The notes under the pieces: generated by a model
Databases searched by the model: none
Told to the model about the DNA's origin: nothing
The model's input: only the letters and a program-made list of their open reading frames with translations
Assembly (NCBI RefSeq): GCF_002871945.2
Contig: NZ_CP126963.1
Coordinates: 310,001 to 374,000 of the forward strand
DNA from: Gleimia hominis
GTDB taxonomy: Bacteria > Actinomycetota > Actinomycetes > Actinomycetales > Actinomycetaceae
Direction: 5' to 3'
Length of the DNA: 64,000 nt
Made by a program: the position numbers and the translations under genes
Shown here: positions 1 to 8,504 of the stretch, piece after piece
Layout: each line of letters starts with the position of its first letter
How positions within the stretch are numbered: the first letter of the stretch is position 1

Positions 1-201
1 CAAGACACACCCATCGTCCACGCGCTCGCGCACACGCCCTCGTGGATTCTTGGGCAAGACGAATCAGAACGTGGGGACGTGCCCGGATGGGTTCTGGTCA
101 CTCTCATGACGGCGGGTCTCGTGACCGCAATCTGGGCGGTTGCCAGTCCCACCCTCGTGAACCTGTTCCAAGAGGCAATCTCGGGAGTTACAGGTCCGTG
201 A
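1..201 (+). CDS. Tad-locus small membrane protein, 3' part
   Basis: The open frame runs from the first base to a TGA at 199-201, so the 5' end lies outside the window. The visible 66 residues hold one hydrophobic segment (around VLVTLMTAGLVTAIWAVA) after an acidic-glycine stretch (ESERGDVPGW). This looks like the processing site and single helix of Flp/TadE-type pilin-like proteins. The stop overlaps the start of the next gene (GTGA at 198-201), so the two are translationally coupled. Its position ahead of two TadE-like genes supports a role in the Tad/Flp pilus. The exact family is not recognised. Confidence 0.6.
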   Translation, partial: QDTPIVHALAHTPSWILGQDESERGDVPGWVLVTLMTAGLVTAIWAVASPTLVNLFQEAISGVTGP

Positions 202-770
202 GACCACCCCTGGCAGGCCAGGAACGGGCCGGCGCTGAAGCGGGTTCGCAAGTTGTCTCTCACGTGCTCGTGCAAACCTTCGTGGTGCTGATCGTGTTGA
301 CAATCATGCAGATTGCGTTCGCAGTTCACGTACGTAATATGTCGCTAGATGCAGCGTCTGAGGGGGCGCGGAGAGCTACGTTTGAGAATGCTACCGACAA
401 AGACGCGATGGAACGGGCCCAAGCACTGCTGGATAAGTCCGTGGGTGCAGACAGGGGTGCGCGCGTAATTATCTCTCGGGCGGAAGAAGCGTACGGCACG
501 AAAATTACGGTGCGGATCAGTGCGCGACTTCCGGTGCTCGGACCGTTCGGGCCAGACCACATGCAGACGGTGGAAGCTAGTTCCTGGTTGAACCCGCGCG
601 AAACCTCCGGTGGTAGACCGGGGAAGAAACCCTCGCCCGCGACCGCGAGCACGCCATCGACCTTCCCGAGTTCAAATCCGGAGCCACCTAACCCCAGCGC
701 AGACACACCAACCGAGCAGGACCCGCCCGATACTGAGCGTGGCAGTGGTACTGATGGGGGTGGCCGATGA
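198..770 (+). CDS. TadE-like pilus assembly protein
   Basis: About 190 residues from the GTG at 198. An upstream ATG at 42 is open in the same frame, but it would read through the previous gene out of frame, so the coupled GTG is preferred. A short N-terminal stretch is followed by a hydrophobic helix (VQTFVVLIVLTIMQIAFAVHV) and then the pattern SLDAASEGARRA, typical of TadE-like minor pilins whose single helix anchors an extracytoplasmic domain. The C-terminal 60 residues are rich in Pro, Ser and Thr and are probably disordered. The 3' end overlaps the next TadE-like gene by ATGA. Function in Tad pilus biogenesis is inferred from family and context. Confidence 0.7.
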   Translation: MRPPLAGQERAGAEAGSQVVSHVLVQTFVVLIVLTIMQIAFAVHVRNMSLDAASEGARRATFENATDKDAMERAQALLDKSVGADRGARVIISRAEEAYGTKITVRISARLPVLGPFGPDHMQTVEASSWLNPRETSGGRPGKKPSPATASTPSTFPSSNPEPPNPSADTPTEQDPPDTERGSGTDGGGR

Positions 771-1201
771 ATGCGCAGGGGTCAAGTGGGAACGCCGAAA
801 GTGGTGAGGCGACGATCGAGTTCATTGGTTTAGCGTTAGTGTTGCTCATCCCGGTCGTATACCTGGTGTTCACGATAGGCACTGTTCAAAGCACGTCTTT
901 AGCGGTGGAGGCCGCGAGCCGTGAATCAGCGCGGATACTTTCGGAAGACCCCACGAACTACGAGTACGCGGACCGGCAAGTGGCACAGATTTTCTCTGAC
1001 TACGGGGTGTCCGCACCTACGGAAGTGGATGCAAGATGCGAACCCGCCTCGTGCACCGGGCAGGCGCGCATCCACGTTACTGTAAACGCGGTAGTTTCCT
1101 TACCACTCGTACCCGACCGGTGGGTGGGGTCAGTTCCGATCCGCGTGCATTCCAACCGCTACGCCCCAGTGAAGCACGCGCGCTTGCACGCAGAACCTTG
1201 A
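767..1201 (+). CDS. TadE-like pilus assembly protein (second copy)
   Basis: 144 residues. The sequence SGEATIEFIGLALVLLIPVVYLVFTI is the classical TadE signature: a Glu at the start of a hydrophobic helix, preceded by Gly (prepilin-like). It is followed by SLAVEAASRESARIL and a small extracytoplasmic domain with two Cys (CEPASC) that could form a disulfide. The start ATG overlaps the previous stop (ATGA, 767-770). Together with its neighbours it forms the distal end of a Tad/Flp locus whose ATPase and platform genes (tadA, tadB, tadC) must lie upstream of the window if present. Confidence 0.8.
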   Translation: MNAQGSSGNAESGEATIEFIGLALVLLIPVVYLVFTIGTVQSTSLAVEAASRESARILSEDPTNYEYADRQVAQIFSDYGVSAPTEVDARCEPASCTGQARIHVTVNAVVSLPLVPDRWVGSVPIRVHSNRYAPVKHARLHAEP

Positions 1202-1238
1202 TTTGCGCGATTAGACGCCGAATGCGATTGGATAGCGA

Positions 1239-1700
1239 ATGCGATTGGAATCCCAGATGAATGCCAAACCGGAAGATAGCCAGGAGGGCCGCATCAGCCT
1301 CATGGTGATAGTGCTGGCAGCAATACTGGTGGCACTCGCATTAACTCTCGCGGCGATTTCAACAGTGCACCTGCAGCGGCGCGGCCTGTACACGTGCGCG
1401 GACGTATTATCGCAAAACGTGGTTCTCACCATGGAGGCCGATAAGTACTTTGACGGCCACCAAGACCTCACGATCACATCCCAAGTGGCGCATCAAGAAG
1501 CGCAAAGACTCCTGGAAAAACTTGGTGATACAACATGCGATGTGGGGCAATCGCCGCGCGTAGTGCGGGTGGATGTGGTACCCGATGCCGTCACCGTGTA
1601 CCTAGAGACGAACGCTCGGTTCAAGATTCTGCCGCGCAGTCTGCAAGCTGTAACACAAGATGTGCGTTTGCGCGTTGCGTCTACCGCTCATGCCTATTAG
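1239..1700 (+). CDS. TadG/Rv3654c-like Flp-locus secretion protein
   Basis: 153 residues from ATG 1239, or 147 from ATG 1257; neither has a strong ribosome binding site. One N-terminal helix (ISLMVIVLAAILVALALTLAAIS) is followed by an extracytoplasmic domain with two Cys. The phrase HLQRRGLYTCADVLSQ resembles the actinobacterial TadE-like proteins that close Tad operons. It lies 37 bases after the preceding TadE-like gene and 17 bases before prfB, so it is probably the last gene of the pilus operon. Confidence 0.55.
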   Translation: MRLESQMNAKPEDSQEGRISLMVIVLAAILVALALTLAAISTVHLQRRGLYTCADVLSQNVVLTMEADKYFDGHQDLTITSQVAHQEAQRLLEKLGDTTCDVGQSPRVVRVDVVPDAVTVYLETNARFKILPRSLQAVTQDVRLRVASTAHAY

Positions 1701-1717
1701 TCCTCTAGGGTGGAGGG

Positions 1718-2836
1718 GTGAATATCGATTTTCCCACTGAAATCAGCAGCTTGAGGGACACGCTGGGCAACATCATTGCCGTCACGCACCCCGACGAGTT
1801 GAAAGAACGCATCCGCGACCTTTCACAGCAGGCAGGTGACCCAGCCCTGTGGGACGATCAAGAAAACGCGCAGCGAGTCACGTCCCAACTGTCCTACGCA
1901 CAAGCGAAACTGAAACGTCTCGAATCCATGGAAGAACGCGTGGACGACCTCGAAGCCATGGTGGAACTAGCGGGCGAAGCTGCGGACGAAGAACGCGGCA
2001 GCCTCATGGACAGTGCGGCGCAGGACCTGAAGAGAATTCAAACTGATCTCGCGGACCTAGAAATTAAAACACTCCTGTCAGGAGACTACGACGAACGCTC
2101 CGCAGTGGTCACAATCCGCGCTGGTGTTGGCGGGGTAGACGCTGCGGATTTTGCGCAAATGCTGCTGCGCATGTACCTGCGTTGGGCAGAACACAACAAC
2201 TACTCCACAAAAGTGCTAGACACCTCGTACGCAGAAGAAGCTGGGTTGAAATCAGCAACATTCGAAGTGAACGCCCCCTACGCTTACGGAACCCTCTCGG
2301 TCGAAGCGGGGACGCACCGGCTCGTGCGTTTGAGTCCGTTCGACAACCAGGGGCGGCGACAAACCTCGTTCGCAGCCGTTGAAGTCATTCCCCTCATCGA
2401 AACTACCGACCACATCGAAATCCCGGAATCAGACTTGAAAGTGGACGTGTTCCGCTCTTCCGGCCCGGGAGGTCAGTCAGTGAACACCACGGACTCTGCG
2501 GTGCGGATGACGCACATTCCAACCGGGATGGTGGTTTCGATGCAAAACGAGAAAAGTCAGATCCAAAACCGGGCGGCTGCGCTGCGGGTTCTCCAGTCGC
2601 GACTGCTGCAAAAACGTCACGAAGAAGAAATGGCACAAAAACGGGCGTTAGCGGGGGATGTGAAAGCATCGTGGGGCGACCAGATGCGTTCGTACGTGCT
2701 GCACCCCTACCAGATGGTGAAGGACCTGCGGACCGGTTGGGAAGATGGGAACACTTCTGCCGTGTTTGACGGGCAGATTGACGACTTCATCAACGCCGGT
2801 ATTCGGTGGCGTAAAGACCAACAGGGCAACGAGTAG
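1718..2836 (+). CDS. prfB: Peptide chain release factor 2
   Basis: 372 residues. RF2 recognises UGA and UAA stop codons and triggers peptidyl-tRNA hydrolysis on the ribosome. The SPF stop-codon recognition motif is visible ([16 protein letters not shown]), as is the universal GGQ catalytic motif ([17 protein letters not shown]). The N-terminal coiled-coil domain has normal length. The frame is open from the GTG at 1718 to the TAG; the programmed +1 frameshift of many bacterial prfB genes (CTTTGAC near codon 25) is absent, as in other actinobacteria. A GGAGGG runs directly into the start codon. ftsE follows after 6 bases, the usual actinobacterial order. Confidence 0.97.
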   Translation: MNIDFPTEISSLRDTLGNIIAVTHPDELKERIRDLSQQAGDPALWDDQENAQRVTSQLSYAQAKLKRLESMEERVDDLEAMVELAGEAADEERGSLMDSAAQDLKRIQTDLADLEIKTLLSGDYDERSAVVTIRAGVGGVDAADFAQMLLRMYLRWAEHNNYSTKVLDTSYAEEAGLKSATFEVNAPYAYGTLSVEAGTHRLVRLSPFDNQGRRQTSFAAVEVIPLIETTDHIEIPESDLKVDVFRSSGPGGQSVNTTDSAVRMTHIPTGMVVSMQNEKSQIQNRAAALRVLQSRLLQKRHEEEMAQKRALAGDVKASWGDQMRSYVLHPYQMVKDLRTGWEDGNTSAVFDGQIDDFINAGIRWRKDQQGNE

Positions 2837-2842
2837 GAAAAC

Positions 2843-3532
2843 ATGATTCGATTCGATCAAGTTACCAAAATATATCAGCGCGGAGCCATCCCGGCGCTCA
2901 GTGACATTTCACTGGAAATTGAACGCGGCGAGTTCGTGTTCTTGGTAGGTAAATCCGGTTCCGGCAAGTCCACATTCTTGCAGTTAGTTATTCGTGAGGA
3001 AAAAGCCACCAGCGGCGACGTGTGGGTGCTGGGCCAAAACGTGGGTAAACTCTCGCGCTGGCACGTGCCGAAAATGCGTCAGCAGATCGGCATGGTGTTC
3101 CAAGACTTCAAACTATTAGAGAACAAAACCGTGTACGAAAACGTGGCGTTCGCAATGCAGGTGCTGGGGAAACCGAAACACCAGATCCAAATCCAGGTGC
3201 CAGAAACACTGGAGCTCGTGGGGCTTTCTGGGAAAGAAAAACGGATGCACTACGAACTGTCCGGAGGTGAAGAGCAGCGTGTCGCGATCGCGCGCGCTAT
3301 GGTGAACCGGCCGCAGTTGCTGCTGGCAGACGAACCGACCGGGAACTTGGACCCGGAAACGTCGCTGGGGATCATGCGTTTGCTCACGCGGATTAACCGA
3401 ACGGGAACCACAGTGGTGATGGCCACGCACGATGCGGATATTGTTGACCAGATGCGTAAACGCGTAATTGAGCTGGATGAAGGCCACGTGATTCGTGACC
3501 AAAAGGGCGGCGTTTACGGGACACAGGGGTAG
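2843..3532 (+). CDS. ftsE: Cell division ATP-binding protein FtsE
   Basis: 229 residues, an ABC ATPase. Walker A is GKSGSGKST, the signature is [14 protein letters not shown] and Walker B is [12 protein letters not shown]. FtsE pairs with FtsX in the membrane; the complex uses ATP to activate peptidoglycan hydrolases at the division site. The signature reads GGEEQ instead of the common GGQQQ or GGEQQ. The gene sits 6 bases after prfB and 2 bases before ftsX, so the three are certainly co-transcribed. Confidence 0.97.
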   Translation: MIRFDQVTKIYQRGAIPALSDISLEIERGEFVFLVGKSGSGKSTFLQLVIREEKATSGDVWVLGQNVGKLSRWHVPKMRQQIGMVFQDFKLLENKTVYENVAFAMQVLGKPKHQIQIQVPETLELVGLSGKEKRMHYELSGGEEQRVAIARAMVNRPQLLLADEPTGNLDPETSLGIMRLLTRINRTGTTVVMATHDADIVDQMRKRVIELDEGHVIRDQKGGVYGTQG

Positions 3533-3534
3533 GT

Positions 3535-4449
3535 ATGCGAGGACGTTATATTCTTTCTGAAGTTGGTAAAGGCCTGTCGCGCAACAAGGCGATGGCAGTG
3601 TCAGTGGTGATTGTGACGTTCGTGTCCCTGTTCTTTGTGGGGGTTGCGGCGTTGGCGCAGATGCAAGTGTCGATGATGAAGTCGCAGTGGTACGACAAGA
3701 TTGAGGTCTCGATCTACATGTGTGCCAAGAAAGACCTGATGGCCACATGTAACCAGGCGGAGGCGACGCAGGAGCAGATTGACGCTGTCGATAAGAAACT
3801 GAAGTCACCGGCGATGTCCGCGTACGTGAAGAGCGTGCATTTTGAGACGAAGGAGGAAGCGTATGAGAACTTCCAGAAGATCGCGCCTCAGAATCCGATT
3901 GTGCGATGGACTAAACCGGATTCCCTGCAGGCCGCATTCCGTGTGAAACTGGTGGATCCGCAACAGTATCGGTTTATTGAGGAGGAGTTCGCTGGGACCC
4001 CGGGGATTTCGGAAATTAAGGACCAGCGCGACGTGGTGGAACCCCTGTTTGACGTGGTGGATCGAGCGAAAATGCTGTCATTGGGCCTGGCGGGCGTGAT
4101 GATTGTCGCGGCGGTGCTGTTGATTACCACAACGATTCGCCTATCCGCGATTTCGCGGGAGAAGGAAACGACGATTATGCGCTATGTCGGGGCGTCTACG
4201 CTGACGATTCAGTTGCCATTTATGATTGAGGGGGCGCTCGCGGCGCTTACCGGCGCGGTGCTGGCAGTGGGAGCACTGTGGGGTGGTTTGCACATGCTGG
4301 TGGATAATTGGTTGGCTCCATCGATGATGTGGACTAACTTCGTGGGCGTTAAGCACCTGCTGATTGTGGCGCCACTGTTGGTGTTAGCTGCGATCTTGTT
4401 GGCCGCGATTGCTTCCATGGTGTCGTTGGCGCGTTACACCAAGGTTTAG
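3535..4449 (+). CDS. ftsX: Cell division membrane protein FtsX
   Basis: 304 residues with the FtsX layout: one N-terminal helix (AVSVVIVTFVSLFFVGVAALAQM), an extracytoplasmic domain of about 120 residues (with CAKKDLMATC, probably a disulfide pair), then three C-terminal helices around residues 180-300. FtsX transmits ATP hydrolysis by FtsE to periplasmic or extracellular coiled-coil hydrolases. A coiled-coil M23 peptidase follows about 100 bases downstream, a likely direct partner. The ATG at 3535 follows AGGGGTAGGT. Confidence 0.95.
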   Translation: MRGRYILSEVGKGLSRNKAMAVSVVIVTFVSLFFVGVAALAQMQVSMMKSQWYDKIEVSIYMCAKKDLMATCNQAEATQEQIDAVDKKLKSPAMSAYVKSVHFETKEEAYENFQKIAPQNPIVRWTKPDSLQAAFRVKLVDPQQYRFIEEEFAGTPGISEIKDQRDVVEPLFDVVDRAKMLSLGLAGVMIVAAVLLITTTIRLSAISREKETTIMRYVGASTLTIQLPFMIEGALAALTGAVLAVGALWGGLHMLVDNWLAPSMMWTNFVGVKHLLIVAPLLVLAAILLAAIASMVSLARYTKV

Positions 4450-4553
4450 GGGCGCTTCGCGTAGGGTTTAACTGGTATCTACGGTTTTTAACTGTTGCCT
4501 GTGGCGCCTTGCGTAGTGGGGCCCGGTTTAGGCACTGAGTGTTAGGAAGTAGT

Positions 4554-5846
4554 ATGAGGTTTCGGGCTGGCTCGATTGCCGCAGCTGTGACGGCGGGGCT
4601 TTGTGCGCTGTCACTGACCGGTGGGTTGGCGTTCGCAGATCGTGATGACGAGGTGAATAAACGCGACAGTGCGGCGGCGAAATCGCAGGAGTTGGCGAAC
4701 CAGTTGAACGGTTTGGATGCGAACTTGGCGAAGCTGTATGCGAATCTGCAGCACGTGCGCGACCAGCTGCCGGGGGCCCGCACCCAGGTGACGCAGGCGA
4801 AGTCTAAACTGGCGGCAGCGCAGCGCGAACACGAGGCAGCGGTGAACCAGTTGGCGGTGTCACAGGCGCAGCTCGATAAGCTCAATGAGCAAGCCCAGGC
4901 TAGGCAGGATGAGTCGGATCAGAGTGCGGATGCGATCGCAGATTTAGCGCGTGAGTACTACCGGTCAGCAGGGGAAGTGTCTTCTCCGCTCGTGTTGGCA
5001 CTCAGTGCTGAGTCTACGGCGGATATTTCTAGCCGGGCGGCAGCAGCGCAGACGATGACGCGTTCGCAGTCGAGCGTGTTGGAAGCGGCTCAGGGGGAGT
5101 TGGCGGCGATTAAGAACCGGATGAGTCGCCAAAAAACCCTCACGAATCGGGTGAAGAAACTCGAGCAGAAGGCGGCGCAGGCACGGGGAGTGGCGGACAG
5201 TGCTGCTAAGAGTGCGGACGCGAAGTTGAAGACGCTGCGCGACTTAGAGTCAGAAGAAAAGTCGAATGCGAAGAAGGCTGAGCAGAGTAAGTCGCAGGTA
5301 GCCAAGCAGCTGCAGGAGCAGAAGGCAGCGCGGGATGCGGCGCAGGCGAAGATTAATCAGATTGATGAGCAGAACCGGCGGGCGAAAGCACAGTTCGCGC
5401 AGGCTTCTGCACCGACCACTGGTTCTGGTGGCGCAGTGGCCACTTCGTCTGCGTTCGGTTACCCGTTGCCCAGTGTTTACCCGATTACCTCGCCGTTTGG
5501 TGGTCGGTACCACCCCGTGTTGGGAATGTGGATTGTTCACCAGGGAACTGACCTGGGGGCCCCGTGTGGCACTAACGCGATTGCGACTGCTAATGGGCAG
5601 GTCACCGATGTTTCTTACAACGGTATTTCTGGTAATTACGTTACGGTTAACTACGGGCTGATTGGCGGGAAGTCTTACCAGGCGATGTACATGCACTTGC
5701 AGCGGCAGGTGGTGTCGGTGGGACAGCGGGTGTCGCGCGGTGACACCCTGGGATACGTGGGTTCCACTGGACGTTCCACGGGCTGCCACTTACACTACGA
5801 GTTCATTGTGAATGGGCAAAGTGTTGATGGGAGCCAGTACTTCTAG
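4554..5846 (+). CDS. Coiled-coil M23 peptidase (EnvC/RipC-like)
   Basis: 430 residues from the ATG at 4554, chosen because AGGAAG stands 6 bases upstream; the in-frame GTG at 4539 has no site. The order is a signal peptide (AAAVTAGLCALSLTGGLAFA), about 250 residues of Ala/Lys/Glu/Gln-rich coiled coil, and a C-terminal LytM/M23 domain. The zinc ligands are present: H and D in VHQGTDLGAP, and the second His pair in CHLHYEF. M23 enzymes cut peptide cross-links of peptidoglycan. EnvC in E. coli has the same architecture and is controlled by FtsEX; RipC plays that role in mycobacteria with a different catalytic domain. Direct control by the neighbouring FtsEX is an inference. Confidence 0.88.
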   Translation: MRFRAGSIAAAVTAGLCALSLTGGLAFADRDDEVNKRDSAAAKSQELANQLNGLDANLAKLYANLQHVRDQLPGARTQVTQAKSKLAAAQREHEAAVNQLAVSQAQLDKLNEQAQARQDESDQSADAIADLAREYYRSAGEVSSPLVLALSAESTADISSRAAAAQTMTRSQSSVLEAAQGELAAIKNRMSRQKTLTNRVKKLEQKAAQARGVADSAAKSADAKLKTLRDLESEEKSNAKKAEQSKSQVAKQLQEQKAARDAAQAKINQIDEQNRRAKAQFAQASAPTTGSGGAVATSSAFGYPLPSVYPITSPFGGRYHPVLGMWIVHQGTDLGAPCGTNAIATANGQVTDVSYNGISGNYVTVNYGLIGGKSYQAMYMHLQRQVVSVGQRVSRGDTLGYVGSTGRSTGCHLHYEFIVNGQSVDGSQYF

Positions 5847-6011
5847 CTCGAACCGACGCATGAGCCCCGGCAGCCCCACCCGCGGATGCCACAGCGCGCG
5901 TGCCACAGACCGGTGGGTTTCGTAGCGGGCCGCGGCGTAGTTGGGGTTTAGTTAGTATTTTCGCAACTAGAGCAGTTTGAGGCCTGGATTGCACGATTGA
6001 GGGGAATGACG

Positions 6012-6530
6012 ATGCCGAAGGAATGGAAGAAGCAAACGGCGGCGCAGAAGGCAAAGGAAGCGTCGGATGCGAAGAAAGTTATTGCCCGCAACCGCCGGGC
6101 TACGCACGACTATTTTATTGAGGACCGGTTAGAGGCCGGACTGTCACTCACGGGCACGGAAGTGAAAGCGCTGCGCATGGGCCGGGCCTCTCTTGCGGAA
6201 GCGTGGGTGGAGATTTACGACGGCGAGGTGTGGCTGCACCAGGCGAATATCCCGGAGTATCTGGCGGGGACGTGGACGAATCACGCACCCACGCGCAAGC
6301 GCAAACTGCTGCTGCATAAAGAAGAGATCGCGAAGTGGGGCCAGCGCAGCGCCGCGAAGGGGTACACGATTGTGCCGCTCGAGTTGTATTTTGTGCGCGG
6401 GATTGCGAAAGTGCAGATCGGGTTAGCGAAAGGTAAGCAGGAGTGGGATAAGCGCCAGGCACTGCGCGAAGCCCAGGACAAACGGGAGGCCCAGCGGGAG
6501 ATACAGCGGTTCGCAAAAGGCCACCGATAG
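6012..6530 (+). CDS. smpB: SsrA-binding protein SmpB
   Basis: 172 residues from ATG 6012, preferred because GAGGGGA lies 6 bases upstream; TTG 5997 and ATG 6006 overlap or crowd that site. SmpB binds the tRNA-like domain of tmRNA and places it in the A site of stalled ribosomes. Core family sequence is clear: NRRATHDYFIEDRLEAGLSLTGTEVKALR and KLLLHKEEI. The C-terminal tail is basic and helical (REAQDKREAQREIQRFAKGHR), as needed to enter the mRNA channel. The N-terminal lead of about 20 residues is longer than in E. coli. The partner RNA is encoded 2.4 kb away on the other strand. Confidence 0.96.
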   Translation: MPKEWKKQTAAQKAKEASDAKKVIARNRRATHDYFIEDRLEAGLSLTGTEVKALRMGRASLAEAWVEIYDGEVWLHQANIPEYLAGTWTNHAPTRKRKLLLHKEEIAKWGQRSAAKGYTIVPLELYFVRGIAKVQIGLAKGKQEWDKRQALREAQDKREAQREIQRFAKGHR

Positions 6531-6534
6531 CTCG

Positions 6535-6598
6535 TCGCTACAGTTAGGCGGTAGGCAGGCGCTACAGTTAGGCGGTAGGCAGTCGCCACAGTTAGGGT
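6535..6598 (+). repeat. 24-bp tandem repeat after smpB
   Basis: Two complete units (6535-6558 and 6559-6582), identical except for the first two bases, and a partial third (6583-6598) with one change in its core. The shared core is CTACAGTTAGGCGGTAGGCA. The array begins 4 bases after the smpB stop codon and is not part of an obvious hairpin. Confidence 0.85.
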
Positions 6599-6640
6599 CT
6601 GCACCTGCTTAGTTGGATGCACTGTACTAGTGTGAAAAGT

Positions 6641-7621
6641 ATGAAAGCAGCAGTAGTTAAAGCAGTTGGACCTGCATCCAATATTGTAACTGGGGATGTT
6701 CCCGTGCCGGTTTTGCAGGCCGGGCAGGTGCTCGTGCGCTTCATCGCGTCCGAAGTTAATCACGTGGACCTGTTTGTGCGTTCCGGGGCATACCGCACGC
6801 CATTGCCCACGCCGTTCGCAATTGGACGTGATTTGGTGGGGCAGGTAGAGCAGTCCGAAGATTCCGCATTCGCTCCCGGTGACTTGGTGTGGACGAATTC
6901 TTTGGGGTATGCGGGTCGTAACGGCACGTATTCACAGTTTGTTTGCGTGGATGCCAACCGTTTGTATCCATTGCCTGAGGGGGTGGAGCCGCGCGATGCC
7001 GCAGTGGTGCTCCACGGTGGCCTGACTGCGTATTTAGGTTGGTTCCGTGAGGGCGGGCTGACGCGGGGGCAAACCGTTGTGATTGGTGGTGGCTCCGGTG
7101 CGGTGGGCAGTGCGGCGATTCAGATGGCGAGCCACGCTGGTGCCCGCGTGATCGCTACCGCGTCCGCTCGTAACCACGGGTACTGCCGCGAGCTAGGTGC
7201 GGACACGGTGGTGGATTACCACGATGAGAACTGGGTGCATCAGGTCCGCGCGGCAGCTAGTGAGGGCGTGGATATTTGGTGGCAAACAGCTTCGGCTTTA
7301 GATGCGTCAAAGGCGCTTGAACTGATGAACCACGGGGGCAAACTATTGTTGACCGCCGGGATGCAGGACGCGCTTCAGGTACCGGTTGGGGGCTTGTACA
7401 CGCGTGACTGTTCTATTCGCGGTTTCGCCGCGTCGAACGCTTCGGTTTCGGATTTGCGTGCCGCTGCTGAGCACATTAACGCTGGTTTAGCTGCCCACGA
7501 GTTGCGCGGACGCGTCGCTTTGAGCTTGCCACTTGACCGGGCTCGGGAGGCTCACGAGGCATTGGAATCTGGTTCCGTTAGAGACGGGCGGATCCTCATG
7601 ACAAGTTTTCAGGAGGGATAA
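6641..7621 (+). CDS. Zinc-independent MDR oxidoreductase (quinone reductase type)
   Basis: 326 residues from ATG 6641. It belongs to the medium-chain dehydrogenase/reductase superfamily, with an N-terminal GroES-like domain (VNHVDLFVRSGAYRTPLPTPFAIGRDLVGQV) and a Rossmann domain with the NADPH-binding pattern VVIGGGSGAVGSAAIQMA. The catalytic and structural zinc Cys clusters of alcohol dehydrogenases are absent, pointing to NADPH:quinone reductase-like members. Substrate unknown. The upstream ATG 6617 is in frame, but a TACTAG at 6625-6630 is a plausible -10 box that would give a leaderless transcript from about 6641. DUF488 follows after 2 bases. Confidence 0.85.
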   Translation: MKAAVVKAVGPASNIVTGDVPVPVLQAGQVLVRFIASEVNHVDLFVRSGAYRTPLPTPFAIGRDLVGQVEQSEDSAFAPGDLVWTNSLGYAGRNGTYSQFVCVDANRLYPLPEGVEPRDAAVVLHGGLTAYLGWFREGGLTRGQTVVIGGGSGAVGSAAIQMASHAGARVIATASARNHGYCRELGADTVVDYHDENWVHQVRAAASEGVDIWWQTASALDASKALELMNHGGKLLLTAGMQDALQVPVGGLYTRDCSIRGFAASNASVSDLRAAAEHINAGLAAHELRGRVALSLPLDRAREAHEALESGSVRDGRILMTSFQEG

Positions 7622-7623
7622 CG

Positions 7624-7980
7624 GTGACTCAACTGCATATACGCAGGGCATACGAAAAAGCGCAGAAAGCCGATGGTGCGCGGGTTCTGGTGGACCGTTT
7701 GTGGCCGCGCGGTGTGGCGAAAGCAGATGCACAGTTGGATGAGTGGTTTAAAGAGGTCGCGCCGTCTTCGCAGCTGCGTAAGTGGTATGGGCACGACCCA
7801 GATAAGTTTGAGGAGTTCAAATCTCGGTACAAGCGAGAACTGGAAGACGAGCAGCACGCTGAGCAGTGGCAGGAGTTGCAGAAACTAACTCACACTCGCA
7901 ACGTCACCCTGATTACGGCAACTAAAGATGTGGAGATTTCCGCTGCCCAGGTGCTGTACGACCTACTTAAGAGCAGTTAG
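7624..7980 (+). CDS. DUF488 family protein
   Basis: 118 residues from a GTG with AGGAGG upstream. The sequence IRRAYEKAQKADGARVLVDRLWPRGVAKADAQLDEWFKEVAPS is diagnostic for DUF488 (YeaO-like) proteins. Biochemical function is not established. Conserved Arg residues and a WYGHDPDKFEEF segment are present. It is probably co-transcribed with the oxidoreductase 2 bases upstream. Confidence 0.9.
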   Translation: MTQLHIRRAYEKAQKADGARVLVDRLWPRGVAKADAQLDEWFKEVAPSSQLRKWYGHDPDKFEEFKSRYKRELEDEQHAEQWQELQKLTHTRNVTLITATKDVEISAAQVLYDLLKSS

Positions 7981-8123
7981 TTAGCGGGCGGTTGCCCAGC
8001 GTGGTGCGCAGGCTCAGTAATGCGAGCTCCCGCGAGCTCCTGATAGTTAGCCACTAGCTCCCGCTAGTAACCCGCTAATGCCTGCTAGTTCGCCGCTAGC
8101 TTTCTCGTTCCCGTTCGTTTCTG
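7981..8123. repeat. Degenerate CTAG-rich convergent intergenic region
   Basis: This lies between the convergent DUF488 and heme monooxygenase genes. Short motifs of the types CGCTAG, TGCTAGT and GAGCTCC recur about eight times without a fixed period (for example GCGAGCTCCCGCGAGCTCC at 8020-8038). No open frame of coding quality and no clear intrinsic terminator. Confidence 0.35.
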
Positions 8124-8435
8124 CTAGTTTCCGGGTGCGCGGAAGGCACGCAGATAGTGGCGCACTACGTTGGTGGTTGGTTTGCGCGACTCGGAGCCGT
8201 GCTTGTGCGATTTCGCGAAGTGGTCAGAATCTACCCAGGCCTGGTATGATCCCTCATCTTTCCAGTGGGTGATTACGAGCCAACGATCGTCCTGTGGGTC
8301 GGTGGGTTGAGCTAGGTCGAACCCTTCAAAGCCTTCCGCTTCTGCGAGTCCTTTGGAGTTTGCCTGGAACCCGGCGATAACTTGTTCTGCACGTTCAACT
8401 GGAATATGTAATTCATTCGTAACGATAATACTCAT
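8124..8435 (-). CDS. IsdG/MhuD-type heme-degrading monooxygenase
   Basis: 103 residues, an antibiotic-biosynthesis-monooxygenase (ABM) fold protein. Three residues match the catalytic triad of the IsdG family in both identity and spacing: Asn7 (IIVTNEL), Trp67 (YQAWVDSDHF) and His77 (AKSHKH). IsdG-type enzymes open heme to release iron. The sequence also fits HmoA-like relatives. An HtaA-domain surface protein with an iron box lies at 30-32 kb, so a heme-iron route is plausible. Other ABM proteins act on quinones or have unknown substrates, so heme is inferred from the triad. Divergent from the thiamine-binding gene, 69 bases apart. Confidence 0.75.
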   Translation of the reverse strand: MSIIVTNELHIPVERAEQVIAGFQANSKGLAEAEGFEGFDLAQPTDPQDDRWLVITHWKDEGSYQAWVDSDHFAKSHKHGSESRKPTTNVVRHYLRAFRAPGN

Positions 8436-8504
8436 GGGTCTACCGTATCGCGATAAGCTCTAACTGTCTTGTAAAAAACATTTCTGTGGAGAGAGGACAC
8501 GATC

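Noticed and set aside
42..197. N-terminal extension of the first TadE-like protein
   Set aside because: It overlaps the preceding gene in another frame, and its sequence (Arg/Gly/Ser-rich) lacks coding character; the GTG at 198 is coupled.
1718..1800. Programmed frameshift in prfB
   Set aside because: The frame is continuous from the GTG, and the CTTTGAC-type slip site with internal UGA is absent.
4450..4553. About 50-bp direct repeat between ftsX and the M23 gene (GGCGCYTYGCGTAG twice)
   Set aside because: The copies are short and imperfect; not strong enough to report as a repeat feature.
6535..6598. CRISPR array
   Set aside because: Units are contiguous with no spacers, few in number, and no cas genes are in the window. 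The same applies to the other tandem repeats.
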